Source: Phaeobacter sp. 11ANDIMAR09
GTDB lineage: Bacteria; Pseudomonadota; Alphaproteobacteria; Rhodobacterales; Rhodobacteraceae
Reading direction: 5' to 3'
Length of the DNA: 64,000 nt
Assembly: GCF_001294455.1 (NCBI RefSeq)
Contig: NZ_LIKT01000001.1
Span: 62,001-126,000 of the forward strand
Below the pieces are notes generated by a model. The model saw only the letters and a program-made list of their open reading frames with translations, was not told the origin of the DNA and searched no databases. The position numbers and the translations under genes are program-made. Each line of letters opens with the position of its first letter. Within the stretch, counting starts at the first letter, position 1. Positions 17,526 to 25,766 of the stretch are shown in pieces.

Positions 17526-18965
17526 ATGATTGAAAAACGCGACTTTTACATCAACGGTGCGTGGGTTGCCCCCGCCCAGGCCCATGATTTTGAGGTCATT
17601 GACCCCTCAACCGAAGAGTCCTGCGCGGTGATTTCGCTAGGCGGTCAGGCAGATACCGATGCCGCTGTTGCCGCCGCCAAGGCCGCTCTGCCGGGCTGGA
17701 TGGCCACCCCTGTCCAAGACCGTATCGCTCTGGTCGAAAAGCTGGTCGAAATCTACGGCAAGCGCAGCGAAGAGATGGCCCAGGCCATGTCCACCGAGAT
17801 GGGTGCGCCCATTGATATGGCCCGCAGCCAGCAGGTCGGCGCCGGCAGCTATCACCTGCAAAACTTCATCCGCGCCGCCAAGGCCTATGAATTTGACGCG
17901 CCGCTGGGCGATCATGCGCCCAATGATCGCATTATCCACGAGGCGGTTGGCGTTGCTGCGCTGATCACCCCCTGGAACTGGCCCATGAACCAGGTGACGC
18001 TGAAGGTCGGGGCTGCGGCCGTTGCAGGCTGCACCATGGTGCTGAAACCCTCCGAACAAAGCCCGCTCAACGCCATGCTCTTTGCCGAGATGATGGATGA
18101 GGCCGGTTTCCCCAAGGGTGTGTTCAACCTGGTGAACGGCGACGGTGTCGGCGTTGGCTCGCAGCTGACTGCGCATCCGGACGTGGATATGGTCTCCTTC
18201 ACCGGGTCCACCCGCGCTGGCACAGCGATCTCCAAATCCGCAGCGGAAACGCTGAAGAAGGTGCATCTGGAGCTCGGTGGCAAAGGCGCCAATGTGATCT
18301 TTGATGATGCCGATGAAAAAGCCGTAAAACGCGGTGTGCTGCACATGATGAACAACACCGGCCAAAGCTGCAATGCGCCCAGCCGCATGCTGGTTCAAAA
18401 AGGTATCTACGACCAGGCCGTTGCCACCGCAGCCGAGGTTGCCTCCAAGGTCACCGTTGGCCCGGCTTCCGAAGAGGGACGTCATATCGGCCCTGTGGTG
18501 AATGAGCTGCAGTGGAACAAGATCCAGGATCTGATCCAGAAAGGCATCGATGAGGGCGCCAAACTGGTGGCCGGCGGCACCGGACGTCCTGATGGGCTGA
18601 ACAAGGGGTTCTACGTCAAGCCCACGGTCTTTGCCGATGCCAACAATCAGATGATCGTGGCTCGTGAAGAGATCTTTGGCCCGGTTCTGACGATGATCCC
18701 CTTTGAAACCGAAGAGGAAGCCATCGAGATCGCCAATGACACCCCCTATGGTCTGACCAACTACGTGCAGACCCAGGACAGCGCCCGCGCCAACCGCATG
18801 GCCCGTGTGCTGCGCTCTGGCATGGTGGAAATCAACGGCAAATCCCGCAGCGCCGGCGCGCCCTTTGGCGGCATGAAACAGTCCGGCAATGGTCGCGAAG
18901 GCGGCAGCTGGGGTATCGAGGATTTCCTCGAAGTGAAGGCCGTCGGAGGCTGGACACCAGAGTAA
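17526..18965 (+). CDS. NAD(P)+-dependent aldehyde dehydrogenase
   Basis: A full-length (479 residues) cytoplasmic aldehyde dehydrogenase, oxidising an aldehyde to the acid. Catalytic residues are visible: the general-base glutamate in VHLELGGKGANVIF and the nucleophilic cysteine in NNTGQSCNAPSRM. The oxyanion asparagine is in ITPWNWPMNQ, and SFTGSTRAG marks the cofactor fold. The ATG at 17526 is chosen for the AGGAGA at 17514-17519. Substrate is uncertain; the sequence is of the broad-specificity class. A clear terminator follows. Confidence 0.95.
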   Translation: MIEKRDFYINGAWVAPAQAHDFEVIDPSTEESCAVISLGGQADTDAAVAAAKAALPGWMATPVQDRIALVEKLVEIYGKRSEEMAQAMSTEMGAPIDMARSQQVGAGSYHLQNFIRAAKAYEFDAPLGDHAPNDRIIHEAVGVAALITPWNWPMNQVTLKVGAAAVAGCTMVLKPSEQSPLNAMLFAEMMDEAGFPKGVFNLVNGDGVGVGSQLTAHPDVDMVSFTGSTRAGTAISKSAAETLKKVHLELGGKGANVIFDDADEKAVKRGVLHMMNNTGQSCNAPSRMLVQKGIYDQAVATAAEVASKVTVGPASEEGRHIGPVVNELQWNKIQDLIQKGIDEGAKLVAGGTGRPDGLNKGFYVKPTVFADANNQMIVAREEIFGPVLTMIPFETEEEAIEIANDTPYGLTNYVQTQDSARANRMARVLRSGMVEINGKSRSAGAPFGGMKQSGNGREGGSWGIEDFLEVKAVGGWTPE

Positions 18966-18996
18966 AGCCTGTCTCGTCAGAGACGGACAGTGCTGG

Positions 18997-19025
18997 AAGG
19001 CCGCCGCTTAGGCGGCCTTTCTTTT
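18997..19025 (+). terminator. Rho-independent terminator of the aldehyde dehydrogenase gene
   Basis: AAGGCCGCC and GGCGGCCTT pair perfectly around GCTTA, followed by a T-rich run (TTTCTTTTT). Confidence 0.9.
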
Positions 19026-19126
19026 TGTCCTATTGGGACCTGGCCTCACAGGACGGGGTGCTCAAAACAAAGGTGGCTCTCCCGCGTCCCACCCCTGCCC
19101 TGGCCAAAGCCAGAACAGGGGCGGAT

Positions 19127-19168
19127 CTTGGGCCGGGCGCCGCGCTTTTGCGCGGCGCCCGGCCCAAG
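19127..19168. repeat. Perfect 19-base-arm palindrome
   Basis: CTTGGGCCGGGCGCCGCGC and its exact reverse complement are separated only by TTTT. It lies in the gap 18966-19273, which holds no gene. No T-run follows on either side, so it is not a standard terminator. A purine-rich stretch (GGGGAGGAGGGC) borders it on the right. Confidence 0.85.
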
Positions 19169-19273
19169 GGGAGGAGGGCTTTCGCCAGAAAGTTTCCGAC
19201 GCGCGGGAGCGCCCCCCCCACCCCAATTGTCTGAACACTGAAACACTGCACCTCAGGAGATTTGGCAAGGCCC

Positions 19274-19711
19274 TCAAGCAGGCCCTTCCACAACCAGTTG
19301 TGGCACCCCATCCGAGGTTTTCTGTACAGAACAGCCATCCCAACCGATCACCCCTTTGACCCGCTGGCGCAGGCTGGAAAAACTCTCGAACTTCACAACA
19401 TCGACCGGTGTGTCAAAATGGAGGGTGACTCGCCGGTTCTCCCCATCTCCCATCAAAGACAGGGTCCGCAGCTCGCCGGTAAAGGCCTGGCCCAGATAGC
19501 GCCCGCGCACCCGATCCCCGACCCGGAGCTGCAACCGGTTGCCGGCGCGCGCCTGCAGGGTGTTCCAGTCCCGCGCGCCATATTGCTGCGCCACCAATTC
19601 CAGGGATTTGGAATGGCTCACCTCGACATCGCTGCTGTACAGTTTTTGTCGCAGGCGCTTGGCCTGCATCTTCAACGCTTCCGTCGAAGGTAGATTAGAA
19701 AAATCAGTCAT
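19274..19711 (-). CDS. Glyoxalase-superfamily-associated protein
   Basis: The first 60 residues (LPSTEALKMQAKRLRQKL, then SHSKSLELVAQQYGARDWNTLQARAG) form the helical unit annotated as a glyoxalase-related domain in many roseobacter proteins. The rest is a small beta-barrel-like part (RVGDRVRGRYLGQAFTGEL, GENRRVTLHFDTPVDVV). Length is 145 residues. No metal or catalytic residues can be named, so activity is unknown; the first module recalls a helical substrate- or nucleic acid-binding unit. It is divergent from a VOC-family protein across a 277-base gap in which I see no gene. Confidence 0.65.
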   Translation of the reverse strand: MTDFSNLPSTEALKMQAKRLRQKLYSSDVEVSHSKSLELVAQQYGARDWNTLQARAGNRLQLRVGDRVRGRYLGQAFTGELRTLSLMGDGENRRVTLHFDTPVDVVKFESFSSLRQRVKGVIGWDGCSVQKTSDGVPQLVVEGPA

Positions 19712-19988
19712 CTGTTTCTCGTCCCGATAAGGGCACGCAAATCACGATGGGAGCCGCATTGCCATCCAGCGCGCCAAAATCTGAGCGATAGATGTTGTCT
19801 TGATCTTATCCGGGTTTCACCATGGCCCTGATACCAGGGCTGCGGCAGGCAGGAGACCCAAACCTCTGGGTCTCGCTTACGGCAGTTCCCCCGATCCCGT
19901 CAAGCCTCAAGACCTGCAGAAACACCTCTTGACCTAAAGCCGGGTTGAGAAAGCACAGTGCCAGGACACCTCACTCAAAGGACGACAG

Positions 19989-20561
19989 ATGACTGCGCAT
20001 AACCTTCCAGGCCCGGACCAGAGCAAAGCCAGCACTCGCAACACAGCTCAGATCACCGGCCAAGTTTCGGACCAAATCACAGGCCAGATCACCGGCCAGA
20101 TCACCGGGCTTTATGAAACCCATTTGCCCGTCGCCAATCTGGCCCGCTCCCGTGCCTTTTACCAGGATATCCTAGGCCTCCCATTGGCCCATGAGCTGCC
20201 CCAGCGACGGGTGGCATTTTACTGGGTGGGCAGTCCGGAAACCGCCATGCTCGGCCTTTGGGAGACAGGCAGCGCACCGCTAGGGATGCGTTTGCATTTT
20301 GCCTTTCGCATGGGGGAGGCCGATATTCACGCCCTTTGCGACCAACTGATCCAGCGGGGTATTCAGCCCCTGGGCCTGATCGGAGAAGACATCACCGAAC
20401 CAACCGTCATCGGTTGGATGCCCGCCCTGTCAGTCTATTGCAAAGACCCCGACGGCCATTCCATCGAATTCATCGCCAAGCTGCCACAAGCGCCGGATCC
20501 AGAATTTCCCCACGGTCCCTACAGCAACTGGTGTCAACGCAGCGTGCCACTGGCAAAATAG
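19989..20561 (+). CDS. VOC family (glyoxalase/dioxygenase-like) protein
   Basis: After a 40-residue N-terminal extension, residues 42-185 form a vicinal-oxygen-chelate domain: YETHLPVANLARSRAFYQDILGLPL, the strand RRVAFYWVG, and a closing YCKDPDGHSIEFIAKL with the metal-ligand glutamate. Such domains serve in glyoxalases, dioxygenases and antibiotic-binding proteins; this one cannot be assigned. The extension is low-complexity and contains QITG repeats encoded by five 12-base units at 20049-20108. The true start could be later, but no ATG lies between the repeats and the domain. Confidence 0.8.
   Translation: MTAHNLPGPDQSKASTRNTAQITGQVSDQITGQITGQITGLYETHLPVANLARSRAFYQDILGLPLAHELPQRRVAFYWVGSPETAMLGLWETGSAPLGMRLHFAFRMGEADIHALCDQLIQRGIQPLGLIGEDITEPTVIGWMPALSVYCKDPDGHSIEFIAKLPQAPDPEFPHGPYSNWCQRSVPLAK
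20049..20108 (+). repeat. Five tandem 12-base repeats inside a coding region
   Basis: The unit CAGATCACCGGC occurs exactly at 20049-20060 and 20085-20096, with one change at 20097-20108 and 20073-20084 differing at two positions; the unit at 20061-20072 is diverged. The repeats keep frame and encode QITG-QVSD-QITG-QITG-QITG. Gain or loss of units would change length without frameshift. Confidence 0.85.
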
Positions 20562-20669
20562 TGTTTCGCGCGCGAAACACCGGGGGTGCCAGGCAACTGG
20601 TCATGGGCCCAAAAGCGTTCTATGCAGGGCGGGCTCCCTCTGTCCGGGAGATCTACACAGGACCCCATC

Positions 20670-21518
20670 ATGATCACCACCCGCCTGCATGGCCGCCTCG
20701 GCAATCAGATGTTTCAATATGCCGCCGCCCGTGCGCTGGCCCATCGTCTGAACACCGGCGTGGTCCTGGACAGTCGCGGGGCCGAGCTGCGGGGTGAAGG
20801 CGTTTTGACCCGTGTCTTTGATCTCGACCTCTCCCCTGCCACCAATCTGCCACCGCTGAAACAGAAGGCACCGCTGCGCTATGCGCTCTGGCGGGGACTT
20901 GGGCTGGCACCCCGGTTTCTCCGCGAACGCGGGCTTGGGTATAACCCTAGCTTTGAAAGCTGGAGCGATGGCGGCTATCTGCATGGCTATTGGCAGAGCG
21001 AGAAATACTTTGCCGACATCACGGATCTGATCCGGGCTGATTTCACATTTCCCACCTTCAGCAATCACCAGAATGCCGAAATGGCGGCGCGGATCACCAA
21101 AGACAATGCCATTTCCCTGCATGTGCGGCGCGGTGACTATGTGGCGCTTGCTGCCCATGTGCTCTGTGATCAGGCCTATTATGAGGCCGCCCTCGCCCGC
21201 CTTCTCGAGGGGCTACCTGGCGCGGCCCCAACCGTCTATGTTTTCTCGGATGATCCTGACTGGGCCAAAGCCAATCTGCCGCTGCCCTGCGATAAAGTCG
21301 TTGTTGATTTCAACGGGCCAGAAACCGATTTTGAAGACATGCGCCTGATGAGCCTGTGCAAACACAATATCATCGGCAACAGCTCTTTTTCCTGGTGGGC
21401 CGCCTGGCTGAACAGCAACCCACAGAAACGCGTTGCAGGCCCCAGCAACTGGTTTGGCGACGCTAAGCTCAGCAATCCTGATATCCTGCCGCGCGATTGG
21501 CTCAAAATCGCAGGCTGA
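20670..21518 (+). CDS. Alpha-1,2-fucosyltransferase (GT11)
   Basis: A 282-residue GT11 enzyme, which moves fucose (or a related sugar) from GDP-fucose to galactose on surface glycans. Marks are the N-terminal TTRLHGRLGNQMFQYAAARAL, the family motif HVRRGDYV, YVFSDDPDWAKANL, and NSSFSWWAAWLN near the end. The ATG at 20670 starts exactly at the conserved first strand and has AGGA at 20659-20662; a further 28 codons upstream do not fit. No GDP-fucose synthesis genes are in the window. It is convergent with a pseudouridine synthase. Confidence 0.9.
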   Translation: MITTRLHGRLGNQMFQYAAARALAHRLNTGVVLDSRGAELRGEGVLTRVFDLDLSPATNLPPLKQKAPLRYALWRGLGLAPRFLRERGLGYNPSFESWSDGGYLHGYWQSEKYFADITDLIRADFTFPTFSNHQNAEMAARITKDNAISLHVRRGDYVALAAHVLCDQAYYEAALARLLEGLPGAAPTVYVFSDDPDWAKANLPLPCDKVVVDFNGPETDFEDMRLMSLCKHNIIGNSSFSWWAAWLNSNPQKRVAGPSNWFGDAKLSNPDILPRDWLKIAG

Positions 21519-21540
21519 TCCGGGTGCCGCCCGGCGCGAT

Positions 21541-22194
21541 CTAGAAAGGTGCCTTGGCGCGAAACTTCATCGATTCCCCACTGTCGGGATGTTTGACCCG
21601 CAGCTCTTCGGAGTGCAGCATCATACGAGGAAAATCGCGCGCCGCACCGGTTGCATACAGCGGATCACCCAGGATCGCGTGCCCCAGCGCCATCATATGC
21701 ACCCGAAGCTGATGCGTGCGCCCGGTCATTGGCGTCAAACGGACGCGGGTTTCCCCCTCGCCATACTTCACAACGCGGTATTCCGTGAGCGCGGGTTTAC
21801 CGCTGTCTTGGCAGACCATCTGCCGGGGTCGATTGGGCCAGTCCACGATCAGCGGCAGATCGACTTCGCCCGCACGGGGCTCCAGACGTCCCGCCAAACG
21901 TGCCACATAGGCTTTGCGCGTGGTTCGTTTTTCAAACTGCATCGACAGGTTCCGTTGCGCATGGGGCGTCACCCCAAAGACCATCACCCCCGAGGTATCC
22001 CGATCCAGCCGATGCACCAACAGGGCCTCAGGAAAAGCAGCCTGCACCCGGCTCAGCAGGCAATCCGCCAGATGTTCCCCCCGACCGGGTACACTGAGCA
22101 ACCCGGCCGGTTTGTTCACCACCAGGATTTGCGCGTCATGATGCAGAATCTCCAACGGGTCCTGCGGCGGGGTATAGTCACTTGAAACAGCCAT
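21541..22194 (-). CDS. RluA-family pseudouridine synthase
   Basis: A 217-residue RNA pseudouridine synthase without an S4 domain. The catalytic aspartate is in LVHRLDRDTSGVMVFG; other motifs are LVVNKPAGLLSVPG, KAYVARLAG and the MTGRTHQLRVHMMALGHAILGDPLY block. The small size and lack of S4 recall the RluA/TruC branch (23S rRNA U746, tRNA U32 or U65), but the exact target is not clear. Start at 22194 with AGGGG in front. It is divergent from an NTF2-like protein. Confidence 0.88.
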   Translation of the reverse strand: MAVSSDYTPPQDPLEILHHDAQILVVNKPAGLLSVPGRGEHLADCLLSRVQAAFPEALLVHRLDRDTSGVMVFGVTPHAQRNLSMQFEKRTTRKAYVARLAGRLEPRAGEVDLPLIVDWPNRPRQMVCQDSGKPALTEYRVVKYGEGETRVRLTPMTGRTHQLRVHMMALGHAILGDPLYATGAARDFPRMMLHSEELRVKHPDSGESMKFRAKAPF

Positions 22195-22318
22195 GAGCCC
22201 CTGCCTACTGTGGCTTTTCCCCGGCGGCAAGTTCCCGCGACGTCGTGCTTGCTGTGATCAGGGAGGAAACGCAGAGTTCGGCCCAGAAATCATAAAAAAA
22301 CGTCCAGGGAGAGAGACT

Positions 22319-22729
22319 ATGCACCCAACCATTATCAACATGCAGGAAGTTGTTGCCAAAGGCGATGAAGAAGCCATTCTGGAACTGCTGGCCGAAGATG
22401 TGACCTTCCTACCCCCCACCTACTGGAAGACCTGGACGGGGCGTGAACCGGTGGCGGCAGTTCTGGGCCATGTTGGCAAGATTTTCTCGGAATTTCGCTA
22501 TCGCCGCATCATGGGCGAGGGCAAGGATTGGGCGCTGGAATTCCAATGCAAGGTTGGCGATCTGGACACCGTTGGTGTTGATCTGATCACCCTCAATGAC
22601 GCCGGCCTGATCCAGAATTTTGAGGTGGTCATGCGCCCCTATAAAACCGTTGGTGCCCTGCGCGACGCGATCAATGCGCGGGTAATGACCGATGCCCGTT
22701 TTCTGGAATTCCGCAAGGCTCTGAGCTGA
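22319..22729 (+). CDS. NTF2-like (SnoaL-type) protein
   Basis: This 136-residue protein has the cone-shaped NTF2 fold pattern: an N-terminal helix (IINMQEVVAKGDEEAILELLAEDVTFLPP), PTYWKTWTGREPVAAVLGHVGKIF, and strands FRYRRIMGEGKDWALEFQCKVG and GVDLITLNDAGLIQNFEVVMRPYKTV. Members are small enzymes or binding proteins; without a catalytic signature no substrate can be named. The start has AGGGAGAGAG just before it. An SGNH hydrolase follows 45 bases downstream on the same strand and may share the transcript. Confidence 0.8.
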   Translation: MHPTIINMQEVVAKGDEEAILELLAEDVTFLPPTYWKTWTGREPVAAVLGHVGKIFSEFRYRRIMGEGKDWALEFQCKVGDLDTVGVDLITLNDAGLIQNFEVVMRPYKTVGALRDAINARVMTDARFLEFRKALS

Positions 22730-22774
22730 CCGCACGGCCCCACAGCAACCTTTCACTCGGACTGGCCCTGGCCC

Positions 22775-23500
22775 ATGCTGGCACTTGATCAAATTTTGCG
22801 CCTGCCGCTGTTGCCCCTTCTTATGCTTCAGGGTCTGTCCGTGCGGCGGCAAGCGCTGATCCTGCCAGAGCCCGAGGGGCCCCGAAGGGGGCAACAGGGG
22901 GCCGGGTCAAGGCTGCGCCTGCTGATTGCAGGGGACAGCTCTGCTGCAGGTGTTGGAGTCGCGCAGCAATCTCAGGCGTTGAGCGGCCAACTGGTGGCGC
23001 ATCTGGCACCCTGCTTTGATCTGCACTGGCAGCTGGAGGCCACAACAGGGCACAAAACCAGCGACACCATCGCGCAGCTTCAGGCCCTGCCACAGCAGCG
23101 TTTTGATGTGGTCGTCCTGGCGCTCGGCGTCAATGACGTGACCGCGGGCACCTCGCGCAGGCAGTTTGCGAGACAACAGGACCAGCTGATGCGGATTCTA
23201 AAGGACCGGTTTGCTCCTGGGCTGATATTGATTAGCGGCGTGCCGCAGATGCAGCTGTTCCCTGCTCTGCCACAGCCGCTGGCCTGGGTCCTGGGCCGCC
23301 AGTCGGCGCGGCTTGATTCTGTCCTGCGCGCGCAGGCCGAAGAGCACAGCGCCATGGTGCACCTGCCTTTTGAGCTGCCGCATGATGCCGCACTGGTCGC
23401 ACAGGATGGCTATCACCCTAGCGCCCGCGCCTATTGCATCTGGGCGGGCGTGTTATCCGAACGGATCACCCAGGCCTATAGCAGCAAGGAGTCTGCCTAG
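22775..23500 (+). CDS. SGNH/GDSL-type esterase
   Basis: A 241-residue SGNH hydrolase. Block I with the serine nucleophile is LLIAGDSSAAGVG (about residues 50-62), block III is VVVLALGVNDVTAG (Asn oxyanion), and block V with catalytic Asp and His is DGYHPSARAYCIWA. The N-terminal 25 residues (LDQILRLPLLPLLMLQGLSVRR) are hydrophobic and may anchor it to the membrane. Members cleave esters of lipids or acetylated sugars. Its stop shares a CTAG with the convergent rarD gene; the two genes overlap by four bases. Confidence 0.88.
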   Translation: MLALDQILRLPLLPLLMLQGLSVRRQALILPEPEGPRRGQQGAGSRLRLLIAGDSSAAGVGVAQQSQALSGQLVAHLAPCFDLHWQLEATTGHKTSDTIAQLQALPQQRFDVVVLALGVNDVTAGTSRRQFARQQDQLMRILKDRFAPGLILISGVPQMQLFPALPQPLAWVLGRQSARLDSVLRAQAEEHSAMVHLPFELPHDAALVAQDGYHPSARAYCIWAGVLSERITQAYSSKESA

Positions 23501-24402
23501 ACCGCGGATTTAGCGCCGGTCCGCAACTGCCGGATCAGGGGGATGGAATAGATTACCAGCGCCGCCCAGATCATTGGGAAGGCAATCATCCGGGCGCGGC
23601 CGAACTCTTCCCCAAAAACAAAGACCGCGATCAGAAAGATCATTGTTGGCGCAATATATTGCAGGATCCCGATGGTGGAGAGCCGCAAAAGTTTAGCGCC
23701 ATTGGCGTAGACAATCAGCGGCACCGCCGTCACCACCCCACATCCCATCAGCAGCCAGATATCGGCGCCTTGAAAATGGGTTCCGCCATTGGCCGACAGA
23801 TAGGCCAGATAGCCCAGGGCTGGTGGTGTCAGGATCAGAACTTCGAGCATGAATCCCTGATTGGGGCCTACGGGCAGCTGTTTTTTGAAAAATGCATAAA
23901 ACCCCCAGCTCAAGGTCAAGGCAATCGCCACCCAGGGCAGCCGCCCGGCCTCGATCGTCAGCACCACCACCGCAGCCGCAGCCAAAGCGATGGCCAGCAA
24001 CTGCGTGCGGTTCAGGCGTTCTTTTAGCAGTACAGCCCCCAGGGCAATACTGAACAGCGGGTTGATGTAATAGCCCAGAGCCGCGTCCAGGGCATGTCCC
24101 GAGGCAATCGACCAGACATAGATCCCCCAGTTCACCGAAATCAGTGCTGCCGTCACACAGGCCATGCCCAGGGTGCGCGGGCTTTTAAGCGCGGCCCGCA
24201 GATCCTTGGTTCGCCCCAATAGGATCAAAAGCACCCCCGCCACGGGCACCGACCAAAGCACCCGATGCGCGACCACTTCCGCCGCCGGAATATGTGCGAC
24301 CAATTTCATGTAGAGCGGCAGGAACCCCCAGAGAACATAGGCCGAAATGGCAAAAGCCAGCCCCTGTGGGGTATCGGTATTCTCTTGCGTTAACTGGGTC
24401 AT
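23497..24402 (-). CDS. rarD: EamA family transporter RarD
   Basis: A 301-residue inner-membrane protein with ten predicted helices in two EamA repeats. The N-terminal block GLAFAISAYVLWGFLPLYMKLV, EVVAHRVLWSVPVA and the SVNWGIYVWSI segment are typical of RarD (named from chloramphenicol sensitivity phenotypes in Pseudomonas). The later LLRLSTIGILQYIAPTMIFLIAVFVFGE block is also diagnostic. Substrate is unknown in most species. It is divergent from the membrane flavoreductase across a 219-base gap that holds hairpins and the MarR-type operators. Confidence 0.92.
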   Translation of the reverse strand: MTQLTQENTDTPQGLAFAISAYVLWGFLPLYMKLVAHIPAAEVVAHRVLWSVPVAGVLLILLGRTKDLRAALKSPRTLGMACVTAALISVNWGIYVWSIASGHALDAALGYYINPLFSIALGAVLLKERLNRTQLLAIALAAAAVVVLTIEAGRLPWVAIALTLSWGFYAFFKKQLPVGPNQGFMLEVLILTPPALGYLAYLSANGGTHFQGADIWLLMGCGVVTAVPLIVYANGAKLLRLSTIGILQYIAPTMIFLIAVFVFGEEFGRARMIAFPMIWAALVIYSIPLIRQLRTGAKSAV

Positions 24403-24472
24403 CTTGGCGCTCCTCTGACGCGCCTTTATGGCAGCTCAGACAAAAAGGAGAAGCACAGTTTCTGTTAGATGG

Positions 24473-24491
24473 GCATCACCAATGGTGATGC
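24473..24491. promoter_or_regulatory. Perfect inverted repeat in the rarD/flavoreductase gap
   Basis: GCATCACC and GGTGATGC form 8-base arms with an AAT loop. It lies upstream of rarD, on the far side from the MarR-type sites. A second, shorter hairpin (GAGGGC-CACGC-GCCCTC) is at 24512-24528. Function is unknown. Confidence 0.4.
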
Positions 24492-24559
24492 ATCGCAGCG
24501 GGGCTGCCCCGGAGGGCCACGCGCCCTCTGCCTTTTGACTTATCGAATCAAGTTGTTAA

Positions 24560-24595
24560 ATAGCTTGCTATGATATATTGAATAGCTCGCTATTC
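24560..24595. promoter_or_regulatory. Paired MarR-type operators before the flavoreductase gene
   Basis: ATAGC-TT-GCTAT at 24560-24571 and GAATAGC-TC-GCTATTC at 24580-24595 share the ATAGC/GCTAT arms and are 22 bases apart centre to centre, two helical turns. They lie 27-62 bases before the ATG at 24622, where they would overlap a promoter. The 9-base half-site CTTGCTATG recurs on the minus strand at 26241-26249, in front of the marR-family gene. Confidence 0.7.
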
Positions 24596-24621
24596 AAATG
24601 AAATCGAAACGGAGACCCGCC

Positions 24622-25755
24622 ATGAAAGCCCGTGTTCACGCCATCGCCGGCGCCCTCGGCCTACTGATGATCCTCACGTTTTGGCTGTCGACCCTCCTCT
24701 CCGAGATCTTCGGCTCTGCTGAAACGGTCGCCACGGTCAAAGGAGCGGTTCTTTGGGGGATGTTTATTCTGATCCCAGCCATGGTGATCGTGGGCGCCTC
24801 AGGCACTTCGCTGGGCAAGACACGCAGTGGCGCGCTTGTTTCGGCCAAGAAGAAGCGCATGCCTTTCATCGCAGCCAATGGTTTGTTGATCCTTGTTCCT
24901 ATGGCCTTCATTCTCGAAAACAAGGCTGCCGCCGGTGCTTTTGACACTCTGTTCTACCTGCTGCAGGGCATCGAGCTGATTGCTGGCGCAACAAACCTGA
25001 CCCTCATGGGGCTGAACATGCGGGATGGCATCCGGCTGAGGGGCAAAGCGCAGTTGGGAGCAAGTGCCAAGGTGACGGCCAGCGAAATACTGGCAGAGAA
25101 CACCCTGGCGCTTCACCTGACCAAGCCCGCAGATTTCTCCCACAGGCCCGGGCAATGGCTGCGCCTAACCCTGCCCACAACTGGCGAGTCCCGCATTCTG
25201 TCGATTGTCAGCGCCCCGCATGAGCCTGTTTTGACCCTGGCAACCCGCATTAGCGACAGTACCTTCAAACGCGCGCTCATGAAGCTTTCAGCAGGCGCGG
25301 AACTCGGCATCACTCAAGCAAGCGGTCATTTTACCCTGCAGGAAGATGTCAGCCGCCCGGCGGTCTTTATTGCCGGAGGTATTGGCATCACGCCCTTCAT
25401 GTCGATGATCCGAACTGCTGCCAAAACAGCTTCGGTTCAGAAGATCATTCTGTTCTACGCCAATCGCACTGCCAGCTCGGCAGCCTTTCTGAGCGAGTTG
25501 CAAGACCTGGCAAATACAAACCCAAGTTTCGACCTGGTCGCCACCCTGACAGCGCCAAAGGATGACACCACGGCTGGGACTGGCGAAACAGGCAAAGTGG
25601 ACCACGAGATGCTCATGCGTCACCTGCCAGATCTCGCCGCGCCAATATACTACTGCGTCGGCCCCACTGCGATGGTCAGGGCTACAAGGCAGACATTGCT
25701 CGCGGCAGGGATCTGCGAAGCCGACATGGTCTTTGAAACATTCACTGGCTACTGA
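24622..25755 (+). CDS. Membrane-anchored FNR-type flavin oxidoreductase
   Basis: A 377-residue protein with two parts. Residues 1-145 hold four hydrophobic helices (IAGALGLLMILTFWLSTLL, LWGMFILIPAMVIVG, FIAANGLLILVPMAFIL, and FYLLQGIELIAGATNL). Residues about 150-377 are a ferredoxin-NADP reductase-like module: FSHRPGQWLRLTL, SRILSIVSAP at the FAD site (the usual Tyr is Leu), AVFIAGGIGITPFMSMIRTA for NAD(P)H binding, and YYCVGPTAMVRATRQTLL with the closing FETFTGY. No iron-sulfur cluster motif is present. It probably moves electrons from NAD(P)H at the membrane; the acceptor is unknown. GGAGA precedes the ATG. Convergent marR gene ends 11 bases away. Confidence 0.8.
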   Translation: MKARVHAIAGALGLLMILTFWLSTLLSEIFGSAETVATVKGAVLWGMFILIPAMVIVGASGTSLGKTRSGALVSAKKKRMPFIAANGLLILVPMAFILENKAAAGAFDTLFYLLQGIELIAGATNLTLMGLNMRDGIRLRGKAQLGASAKVTASEILAENTLALHLTKPADFSHRPGQWLRLTLPTTGESRILSIVSAPHEPVLTLATRISDSTFKRALMKLSAGAELGITQASGHFTLQEDVSRPAVFIAGGIGITPFMSMIRTAAKTASVQKIILFYANRTASSAAFLSELQDLANTNPSFDLVATLTAPKDDTTAGTGETGKVDHEMLMRHLPDLAAPIYYCVGPTAMVRATRQTLLAAGICEADMVFETFTGY

Positions 25756-25766
25756 ATCGACCTATG

